Positions 32,842 through 40,491 of a stretch of DNA of 64,000 bases are shown here, one piece after another (within the stretch, counting starts at the first letter, position 1; every line of letters starts with the position of its first letter). Origin of the DNA: Aurantibacillus circumpalustris (GTDB lineage: Bacteria > Bacteroidota > Bacteroidia > B-17B0 > Aurantibacillaceae); assembly GCF_029625215.1 (NCBI RefSeq), contig NZ_CP121197.1, positions 2,294,001-2,358,000 on the forward strand, in the 5' to 3' direction. The position numbers were made by a program, and so were the translations under genes. The notes below the pieces were generated by a model, which was not told the DNA's origin, ran no database searches, and worked only from the letters and a program-made list of their open reading frames with translations.

Positions 32842-34098
32842 TTAGTGACTTAATTGTGTTTTTTTTGCCGTCGGTTGAAGGTTTATTTCGTAAAGGTGTA
32901 AAAATATCCCAATAATAGTTAAGAGATAAAGTCCTGAAATAAAACGCGGATCAAAAATTACAGTTCCATAATTAGGCAGTTTAAGGAATTGAAGTTCCGC
33001 TTCAAGGTTTAGAAAGTAAGCTACAGATGCAATTATTGATAATAGAGGCTTACTGCTAATTAGGCTGTATGTGATTAAAAAAACAAGGGCAGGGTGCGAG
33101 TAACGTTCGTGCATTTGTGTGTTGAAATAAAAGAACAAAAGCGGGATCAGCGCACTAATAAGTATGATTTTATCTAAGGCTAAGTCGTGCAAGCTTTTCT
33201 TTGCAAACCAAGTGTACACTGTTTTTAAGAGAGGCCAAAGTGCCGCCGTAGATGAAATAAGGAAAAAGACTAACCCCCAATTTTTGTAACTAAGTCCAAA
33301 AACAATAGTGGTATCAGACGTATTGAACAGATCGCCACTTAATAATAAATACCAGATGTTAAATGCGTACGCAGAAATCACAGCAAACTTATCAACGGAA
33401 CCTGTAATAATACGCGGCAAGTTTTTCACACTCCCGTCTATAATAAAAGGTAGTAATATTAAAAACTGGAGCACTACAAGAACAATACTTCCTATAAATA
33501 GTTTTTTAACAGAAAAGTATGAAATCATGCGAGGTAGCAATAACAATCCTATTACTGGTACAAAAACAATAGCATGTAATTTGAAATTTAAAGCAAGTAA
33601 AAGAAAAACTAACGAAAGGATGCTTTGATGTTGAACCGCATAGTAAACACTAATAAAAACTAAACATGCTAAAATAATATCTACCTGTCCCCAAATTATT
33701 ACATTATATAGCACTGCCACATTAATAAGGTAATAGAATGTGTTTACCAAGGTGGTGTCTGAGTTTTCGTTTTTAAATTTCGTAATTCTATAAACAAAGT
33801 ACCCCGTAACAAAATGAAATACAAGTGTAAATAGTTTTAAATAACGAACATTGGCCCAAGTTTCATCTGGGCTGCCTTGCATTAAACTGTATATTTTTAA
33901 AATATAATGGTAGAGCGGAAAATAGTCTGTTCTGGAATAAAACACATGACCTAAGCCGTTATTGTAGATATATTTAGACCACTCAGACCAACAAAAATTA
34001 TCCCAGGGGTGACCGCTTGTTGGCATTATTACAGCAAAACAAACAAATGCCAAGAAACTGAAAGTAATATATTTAAGTGTTGGGTTTAGACGTTGCAT
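32842..34098 (-). CDS. GT-C type integral membrane glycosyltransferase (GT87/PIG-M-like)
   Basis: A 418-residue membrane protein with about ten helices. The first lumenal/periplasmic loop has SGHPWDNFCWSEWSKYIYNN, with the D-N-F-x-x-W arrangement where GT-C mannosyltransferases carry the catalytic acid, followed by YFPLYHYILKIYS. Further on NVIIWGQVDIILACLVFISV and ALNFKLHAIVFVPVIGLLLL match the GT87/Gpi18-like group (WGQ.D, K.....). The enzyme probably uses a polyprenyl-phosphate sugar; acceptor unknown. It lies 11 nt behind the MFS transporter gene on the same strand, so the two may be co-transcribed, though a functional link is not obvious. Confidence 0.78.
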   Translation of the reverse strand: MQRLNPTLKYITFSFLAFVCFAVIMPTSGHPWDNFCWSEWSKYIYNNGLGHVFYSRTDYFPLYHYILKIYSLMQGSPDETWANVRYLKLFTLVFHFVTGYFVYRITKFKNENSDTTLVNTFYYLINVAVLYNVIIWGQVDIILACLVFISVYYAVQHQSILSLVFLLLALNFKLHAIVFVPVIGLLLLPRMISYFSVKKLFIGSIVLVVLQFLILLPFIIDGSVKNLPRIITGSVDKFAVISAYAFNIWYLLLSGDLFNTSDTTIVFGLSYKNWGLVFFLISSTAALWPLLKTVYTWFAKKSLHDLALDKIILISALIPLLFFYFNTQMHERYSHPALVFLITYSLISSKPLLSIIASVAYFLNLEAELQFLKLPNYGTVIFDPRFISGLYLLTIIGIFLHLYEINLQPTAKKTQLSH

Positions 34099-34109
34099 TT
34101 TTTCCTAAT

Positions 34110-35321
34110 TTATAACTTTATTTTTTTGAGTACCGAGTAACTTATTATTAAGCTAAGTAAAGCTAAAATTCCGCCTATAAAAAAAGAAATGCCTGGAAAA
34201 TAAAGAGATTCTGGATTTCTTGTGAAAAAGGTAAATGAACTGCTCATAATAATTGGACCAATAACAGCGGTTAAACTTATTAAACTGGTTAATCCACCTT
34301 GCAATTCCCCTTGTTCATTTGCTCCAACGCGAGAACTTAAAATGCTTTGGATGTTGGGCACTGCAATTCCTCCCAATGCATAAGGAATCATAAAGGCAAA
34401 CATCATCCAACTTTTATTTGCCAAGGAAAAAAGAAAAAAACCAAGCACATAAAATCCTAAGCCAATAAAAACACTTTTTTTAACGCCTAGTCTTTTCGAC
34501 GCAACGCCAATGAGTCCGCCCTGCACAATGGAGATAGCTACACCAACAAAAGCAAGTGAAAGACCAATCATTTTTTCATCCCAGGCAAATCTCTCGATGC
34601 AAAAAAAGGTCCAGATTGTTGGCATAGCTTGTCCTGCCACATTAATAATAAAAAGCACGATAATGAGATTAATCACCGCTTTATGTTTTGCCAATTGTAT
34701 CAAGGACCCAAAAGGATTAGCACGTTTCCAGCTGAAAGCCCGACGATGATCTTTATCCAACGATTCTGGCAAAATAAAATAACCAAACAAAAAATTTAGT
34801 AAAGAGAATCCTGCAGCGGCAATAAAAGGTATGCGGGTTCCAAAACTACCAAACACGGAACCTAATAAAGGACCAATAATAAAACCAAGTCCGAATGCTG
34901 CGCCAATCATTCCAAAATTTTTAGCACGATTTTCATTTGAACTCACATCTGCAATGTAGGCTGAGGCGGTTGTGAAACTTGCTCCGCACACGCCTGCAAT
35001 AATTCTTCCAATAAACAACCAAAAGATAGTAGGAGCGAAGGCTAAAAAAAGATAATCCAATCCTAAACCTAAAAGTGAAATCAATAAGATTGGTCTTCTT
35101 CCAAAGCGGTCACTTAAACCACCTAAAACAGGTGAAAACACAAAGGCCATAATAGCATAAGAGAAATTTAGCCAACCACCATAACTAGCGGCAATACTTA
35201 TGCTCTCGCCGCTTAAACCTTGAATTAAAGCGGGTAAGGTAGGAATGATAATTCCAATTCCGATGCAATCAATCAGAATTGTAAGGAAGATAAACAGAAT
35301 TGATTTTTTAGATTTTTCCAC
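34110..35321 (-). CDS. MFS transporter, TetA-like (drug/H+ antiporter type)
   Basis: A 403-residue, 12-helix major facilitator of the TCR/Tet group. The loop 2-3 motif is GGLSDRFGRRPILLISLLG (GxxSDRFGRRP), helix 4-5 has RIIAGVCGASFTTASAYIAD and NRAKNFGMIGAAFGLGFIIG, the antiporter motif C region, and the second half has GLIGVASKRLGVKKSV. Start is GTG at 35321 (MEKSKKSIL). Such pumps export drugs such as tetracyclines in exchange for protons, but many chromosomal members have unknown substrates, so resistance should not be assumed. Divergent from the alpha-2-macroglobulin gene. Confidence 0.93.
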   Translation of the reverse strand: MEKSKKSILFIFLTILIDCIGIGIIIPTLPALIQGLSGESISIAASYGGWLNFSYAIMAFVFSPVLGGLSDRFGRRPILLISLLGLGLDYLFLAFAPTIFWLFIGRIIAGVCGASFTTASAYIADVSSNENRAKNFGMIGAAFGLGFIIGPLLGSVFGSFGTRIPFIAAAGFSLLNFLFGYFILPESLDKDHRRAFSWKRANPFGSLIQLAKHKAVINLIIVLFIINVAGQAMPTIWTFFCIERFAWDEKMIGLSLAFVGVAISIVQGGLIGVASKRLGVKKSVFIGLGFYVLGFFLFSLANKSWMMFAFMIPYALGGIAVPNIQSILSSRVGANEQGELQGGLTSLISLTAVIGPIIMSSSFTFFTRNPESLYFPGISFFIGGILALLSLIISYSVLKKIKL

Positions 35322-35430
35322 GGCGACAATGTTACAAAAATTTGGTACCCGTTTTAAAAAGGTTAAAAAGTATTTATGGAATTTTTAAAACTGCAGCATC
35401 ACAATAGAAAGAACCTTAAAAACTCATCTT

Positions 35431-38400
35431 ATGGAAACGACAAAAACAAAAAAAATGTCCCTACTTGCTACATTGGTTGCAATCGCAGGACTTGTTGCAT
35501 CTTGGTTGGTGCCGGAAACCTTTTATCAGGCCGCTTTAGAAAATGATTTTATCAAAGCATTACAAAAAAAACTAACTGCTTATAATGCACACATGCCTGA
35601 GGACCGCGTTTACATTCAAACAGATAAATCTTTTTATGAGCCAGGTGATGATATTTGGATCTCTGGCTTGGTAAGAGAAGGGACAAGCCTAAAAGCTTCA
35701 GAGAAGAGCGACATGGTGTATATCGAACTTTTAAATCCTAAAGGAACGGTAGAGAAAAAAATAAATTTGATTGCTAATAATGGTAGAGTTGTTGGCGATT
35801 TTAAATTGGATGCAGAGGCTTTAGGTGGACTTTATAAAATAAAAGCCTACACCAATTGGATGAAAAATATGGGAGACAACAATTGTTTTATAAAAGAAAT
35901 TCAGGTACAAGATTTAATACTTCCAAACTTAAAAATGAAAATGGATTTCGAGAAAAAAGCCTTTGGTGCCGGTGATCAAGTCATTGCAAAATTGGAATTG
36001 AACAGCAATGAAAACAAACCATTAACAAATTATAATGTGAAGTTTGTAGCAAGTGTCAATGGAGAAAAAATTATAGAACAGACTGAGTTTACTGATGAAG
36101 AAGGAATCAAGTACATTAAGTTTTCACTTCCAAAAAAACTAAACTCAAATGATGGTTTATTGAATGTAATGATTGATTACAATGGAAGCACAGAAAGTAT
36201 TTCGCGTTCTATTCCAATTATTTTAAATACAATCAAATTTAAGATGTTTCCCGAAGGCGGAGACTTGGTAAATGGTTTAGATGGAAATGTTGCTTTTCGT
36301 GCCTTAAACGAATTTGGAAAACCTGCTGACGTGGAGGGAATTGTAGTGACTGAAAAAGGGAGTAAAGTAGCTTCTTTCAGTAGTTTTCATCAAGGAATGG
36401 GTTCTTTTAAATTAACACCTCAAAATGGAGAAAAATATTTTGTGAAGATTACAAAACCAGAAGGAATTAATGAAACGTTTAAGCTTCCTGAAGCTTTGGG
36501 GCGCGGATATGTGATGAATGTAGACAATTCTAACCAAGAAGAAATTGGTGTAAGTATCAATACAACAGAATCGGAAGAACTTGCTTTAGTAGCGCAGGTG
36601 CGTGGTAAAATGTATTATTCAACCGTGGTAAATTCCATTGCAGGAACGAATAAATTAAGTTTTTCTACTGAGAAATTTCCAATTGGTGTCGCTCAAATTA
36701 CATTGTTCGATTCGAAAGGTATTGCACGTGCAGAACGTTTGGCTTTTGTAAACCGTGATAAACAATTAAACATCTCTGTAGTAACAGACAAAGAAAAATA
36801 CCTTCCGCGTGAAAAAGTAAAAATGACTTTATTTGTAAAAGATGAGCGGGGTTTGCCAATGCCTGCCAATTTATCAATGGCAGTGGTAAATGATCAGTTA
36901 CTTTCTTTTGCGGATGATAAGTCAGGAAATATTTTATCTCAATTATTATTACAACAAGATCTCAAAGAAAAAATCGAAGAGCCAGATTTTTATTTTACTA
37001 AGAAAGAAAGCAAATCTTTAAAAGCTTTAGATTATGTTATGATGACTTCGGGTTGGAGACGTTTTACTTGGGAAAAGCTAATAGAAGAAGAATTGCCACG
37101 CATTAATTATTTAGGCCAAAAGGCATTGATTGGAGGTACTGTATTGGATGCTTATACACAAAAACCATTAGCAGAAGTTAAAATAAAGGATAATTCTGGT
37201 ACTGAATTTACTACCGATGCAAATGGAAAATTTTGTGTTTCAAAACTAGATCTTTCAAATCCCACAACTTTGGTTTTTAATTCTAATGGATATTCAGATC
37301 AATCGCACTACATAAATGATTATAACCAAAATCTTGTTGTGTATATGTACAATTACAATAGCAAACATTACAGGCAAAACGTACCAATGGCAGGTGCGGC
37401 AATTGATGAAGACAGAATGGTAATGATGGAAGCCGGAGATTTAAATGAAGTTCAAATTGCTAAAGCAGCGCCTCATGTGAAATTTGCAAAAAGGATAAAT
37501 GAAAAAGCTGGGTCGGTAGCAGGAATAAAAAAAGATGCTTTTGCTTTAGTTGATGATGATAAAACAGCTAAGAAAGTAAATAGAGAAAAAGAGATTAAGG
37601 TTATTTCAGCTGGATCTATAGTAGCAGCAGATATTAGAGCTGAAAGATTTAAAGGGGACGTGGAAGAAGAAGAAGTTTTTAATAAGCAGGTCGTTGCCGA
37701 GAATCTATACTACCGCGCTCGTGAATTTTCTGCACCGAACTATGAAAAGCAACAAATCGTGGACGTTCGTAGCGATTTTAGAAATACGATTTATTGGAAT
37801 CCGAATATTGAAATTGGGTATTCAGGAAGAAAAACAATTGAATTTTATAACTCTGATGATATTACATCTTTCAAAACAATCATTGAAGGTATTTCTAATG
37901 ATGGCATGATTGGACGGGCTGAAAAATTATTTTTCACACAACTGCCATTTCAAATGAGTACAAAAATTCCTGTTGAAGTGGCAACCGAAGATTTACTTTC
38001 CATTCCACTTACGCTTAAAAATAACACCGATAAACCTTTAGGCGGAGCTCTTACCGTATTAGCACCAGTAGGATTAAAAGAAATCGGAAAAGTTGAAACT
38101 ATACAAACGATTATGCCGGGTAAATCAAAAACCATTTATTTAGATTACAAAGTATTGGATAAAATTGGTGAAGATCAATTTACTATTTCATTTAAGTCTT
38201 GTGGTTTGAGTGATGCCTTTACTCAAAAAATTAAAATCGCAGCGAAAGGATTTCCGGCTCAAATTTCTTTTTCATCTCAAGATGTTGAGAAGGAATATAC
38301 TTTCGAAATTAAAAATGTAGTGAACGGGTCCTTAAAAGCTTCCTTCACGGCTTTTCCAAATGTGGTTTCCGATTTAATGAAAGGTGTAGAAGGAATTTTG

Positions 38401-39846
38401 CAGGAACCTTATGGTTGTTTTGAACAAACGTCGTGTACAGCTTATCCAAATGCAATGGTATTGGATTATTTAAAGAACACAGATAGTAAAGATTCAAAAA
38501 CACTTGCGCGTGCAACAGATTTATTGGATAGAGGTTACAAACGCCTGACAAGTTTTGAGACATCCAATAAGGGTTATGAATGGTTTGGTGCAAATCCCGC
38601 GCACGAAGGTCTTACGGCCTATGGTATAATGGAATTTATGGACATGAAAAAAGCGGGACAAGAGATTGATCAAAAAATGTTAGACAGAACGGCACTTTGG
38701 TTATTAAACCATCGCGATGGTAAAGGAGGTTTTGAAAGAGAGAAACGCGCTTTACATGATTTTGGGCGAATTAACAATGATATTCTGAATGCTTACATTG
38801 TTTATGCCTTGGCTGAAGCAGGTTACACTGATATTAAAAAAGAATTTGAAAGCTCTTTTGAAAAAGCAATCTCCTTAAAGGATCCTTACATGTTAGCAAT
38901 GATGACTAACGCAGCTTACTCAATGAATCAACTATCCAAAGGAAACGAAGCTTTAAAGCTTTTGCTAACTACGCAAGAAAAAAATGGAAGTTTTAATGGT
39001 ACTACGCATTCAATAACCTATTCACAAGGTAATTCCTTAATCATTGAAACAACTGCTTTGTCTATAATGGCAATTTTAAAAGCTCCTACAAAGGATATAC
39101 AAGCTTTAAATAATGCTGTACAGTATCTTATAAGTGTTAGAAGTGGTTCTGGCGTATTCAGTTCAACACAAGGAACAATTCTTTCTCTAAAGGCCTTGAC
39201 TGAATTTGCAAAGTTCAGTAAAAAAACAACCGAAGATGGAACCATTGTAATTTATATTGATAATAAAAAAGTTTCAGAACAGCACTACAAAGCCGGCGAT
39301 AAAGGTGCTATAACGGTTAACGGATTGGAGCAATATATTAAAACTGAAGGTGCACATACACTTAAAATAAAATATGTGAATGTAAAAACGCCTTTGCCAT
39401 ATTCCGTTGCAATTGACTGGAACACTTTTTTACCGAATAGCGACAAAGAATGTAGTATTGATTTAAAAACAAAATTGTCTTCTAAAACCTCACTGGTTGG
39501 TGAAACAGTTAGGTTATCAACTACCATTACAAACAAGTTAGATAAAGAAGTTCCAAGTACTATGGCAATTATAGGAATTCCTGCAGGGTTTACAGCGCAA
39601 GCATGGCAATTGAAAGAGCTGCAAGAAAAAAACGTGTTTGATTATTATGAAATTAAAGGAAATAATATTACTGTTTATTACCGAGGTATGGGACCAAACT
39701 CAGTTAAAGTAATTAATTTAGATCTTAAGGCCGAAATACCCGGTGAATACGATGCACCAGCTTCTTCAGCGTACTTGTATTACACAAACGAGTTTAAAAC
39801 CTGGAGCGCCATAGATAAAGTTAGCATAAGGAAAAGTGCAATGTAA
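35431..39846 (+). CDS. Bacterial alpha-2-macroglobulin family protein with thioester motif
   Basis: A 1471-residue exported protein: a protease-trapping, complement-like protein of the periplasm or outer surface. Residues ~10-27 (SLLATLVAIAGLVASWLV) form a signal or anchor; no lipobox Cys is present. MG domains follow (VYIQTDKSFYEPGDDIWISG is the classic MG2 start; GLYKIKAYTNWMKN). Residues ~570-620 hold a carboxypeptidase-regulatory-like domain (VLDAYTQKPLAEVKIKDNSG). The A2M domain precedes the thioester motif YGCFEQTS (about residue 994), with the Cys and Gln needed for the internal bond. An alpha6/alpha6 thioester domain (GGFEREKRALHDFGRINNDI) and a C-terminal receptor-binding-like domain end the chain. 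Unlike many relatives, no penicillin-binding protein 1C gene is adjacent. It is terminated at 39891-39927. Confidence 0.95.
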   Translation: METTKTKKMSLLATLVAIAGLVASWLVPETFYQAALENDFIKALQKKLTAYNAHMPEDRVYIQTDKSFYEPGDDIWISGLVREGTSLKASEKSDMVYIELLNPKGTVEKKINLIANNGRVVGDFKLDAEALGGLYKIKAYTNWMKNMGDNNCFIKEIQVQDLILPNLKMKMDFEKKAFGAGDQVIAKLELNSNENKPLTNYNVKFVASVNGEKIIEQTEFTDEEGIKYIKFSLPKKLNSNDGLLNVMIDYNGSTESISRSIPIILNTIKFKMFPEGGDLVNGLDGNVAFRALNEFGKPADVEGIVVTEKGSKVASFSSFHQGMGSFKLTPQNGEKYFVKITKPEGINETFKLPEALGRGYVMNVDNSNQEEIGVSINTTESEELALVAQVRGKMYYSTVVNSIAGTNKLSFSTEKFPIGVAQITLFDSKGIARAERLAFVNRDKQLNISVVTDKEKYLPREKVKMTLFVKDERGLPMPANLSMAVVNDQLLSFADDKSGNILSQLLLQQDLKEKIEEPDFYFTKKESKSLKALDYVMMTSGWRRFTWEKLIEEELPRINYLGQKALIGGTVLDAYTQKPLAEVKIKDNSGTEFTTDANGKFCVSKLDLSNPTTLVFNSNGYSDQSHYINDYNQNLVVYMYNYNSKHYRQNVPMAGAAIDEDRMVMMEAGDLNEVQIAKAAPHVKFAKRINEKAGSVAGIKKDAFALVDDDKTAKKVNREKEIKVISAGSIVAADIRAERFKGDVEEEEVFNKQVVAENLYYRAREFSAPNYEKQQIVDVRSDFRNTIYWNPNIEIGYSGRKTIEFYNSDDITSFKTIIEGISNDGMIGRAEKLFFTQLPFQMSTKIPVEVATEDLLSIPLTLKNNTDKPLGGALTVLAPVGLKEIGKVETIQTIMPGKSKTIYLDYKVLDKIGEDQFTISFKSCGLSDAFTQKIKIAAKGFPAQISFSSQDVEKEYTFEIKNVVNGSLKASFTAFPNVVSDLMKGVEGILQEPYGCFEQTSCTAYPNAMVLDYLKNTDSKDSKTLARATDLLDRGYKRLTSFETSNKGYEWFGANPAHEGLTAYGIMEFMDMKKAGQEIDQKMLDRTALWLLNHRDGKGGFEREKRALHDFGRINNDILNAYIVYALAEAGYTDIKKEFESSFEKAISLKDPYMLAMMTNAAYSMNQLSKGNEALKLLLTTQEKNGSFNGTTHSITYSQGNSLIIETTALSIMAILKAPTKDIQALNNAVQYLISVRSGSGVFSSTQGTILSLKALTEFAKFSKKTTEDGTIVIYIDNKKVSEQHYKAGDKGAITVNGLEQYIKTEGAHTLKIKYVNVKTPLPYSVAIDWNTFLPNSDKECSIDLKTKLSSKTSLVGETVRLSTTITNKLDKEVPSTMAIIGIPAGFTAQAWQLKELQEKNVFDYYEIKGNNITVYYRGMGPNSVKVINLDLKAEIPGEYDAPASSAYLYYTNEFKTWSAIDKVSIRKSAM

Positions 39847-39862
39847 AATAAATCTTTAATTC

Positions 39863-40291
39863 ATGGGTTTGTTTAAATTATTTGAAATTAAAGGATGCCG
39901 CAGGTTTTCTGCAGCATCTTTTTTTTATTTGTGTTGTTTTATTTTATGCGGAACGAGCCGTGTTATGGATGCTCAATCAACTAGTGAAGCAAAAAAGATC
40001 TATAAAATTACAGATGCTCGTAATCCAGATTGCCCCTGTCATAAATACCAAAAAACAGCAGAAAAGGAATTTAAAAAAATAGTCGCAACAGGGTATGCGT
40101 GTTTACACATGAAATCAAATCGCTTTAGTCGATTAAAAATTACAAGCGAATCTAAATCAAGGGCGGCGAAAAAAAAGATGAAAGCACCATTTAAAGTCAA
40201 AAAACTCCAAACAGTTTTTAAACAATTTTTAGTAAAAGTTACAAAAAAGTTTCAAATTCGAAACAAGATTGTGTCGTGTCCAAAATGGTAA
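39863..40291 (+). CDS. Small basic exported protein of unknown function
   Basis: An open frame of 142 residues with hydrophobic FFYLCCFILCGTSRV followed by MDAQSTSEAKKIYK, which looks like a signal peptide ending in AQ. The mature part is very Lys-rich (KKMKAPFKVKKLQTVFKQFL, KVTKKFQIRNKIVS) with Cys at PDCPCHKYQ, YACLH and SCPKW. The family is not known to me. The start is doubtful: ATG 39863 is followed within 30 nt by a strong terminator hairpin that lies inside the frame (39891-39927), while ATG 39965 would leave 108 residues without the signal peptide. A start within or after the hairpin from an unusual codon is possible. Confidence 0.5.
   Translation: MGLFKLFEIKGCRRFSAASFFYLCCFILCGTSRVMDAQSTSEAKKIYKITDARNPDCPCHKYQKTAEKEFKKIVATGYACLHMKSNRFSRLKITSESKSRAAKKKMKAPFKVKKLQTVFKQFLVKVTKKFQIRNKIVSCPKW
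39891..39927 (+). terminator. Intrinsic terminator of the alpha-2-macroglobulin gene
   Basis: AAGGATGCCGCAG GTTTT CTGCAGCATC then T8: a nine-pair stem with one mismatch and a long T tract about 45 nt after the stop codon. It overlaps the beginning of the downstream small frame. Confidence 0.85.
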
Positions 40292-40491
40292 ATGTACCTT
40301 GTTAAATTAGAATTTATGTTTTTCTGTGGATAGTGTGAGAAATAAAAACTGGTATATTTTCCTTCATTTATTGGTCATGTGAGAGGTTTGTAAAAAGGTC
40401 TTTCCCATTATTCAAATATTTTATTTATCTTTAGTGTTTGAATCCCACTGCAAATACATTTTTTTATTTAATAAAATTTAAATTAATATTT

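Noticed and set aside
34110-35321. A proven tetracycline resistance gene
   Set aside because: It is only a TetA-like MFS protein by motif; no repressor or mobile context is present, and chromosomal relatives have diverse substrates.
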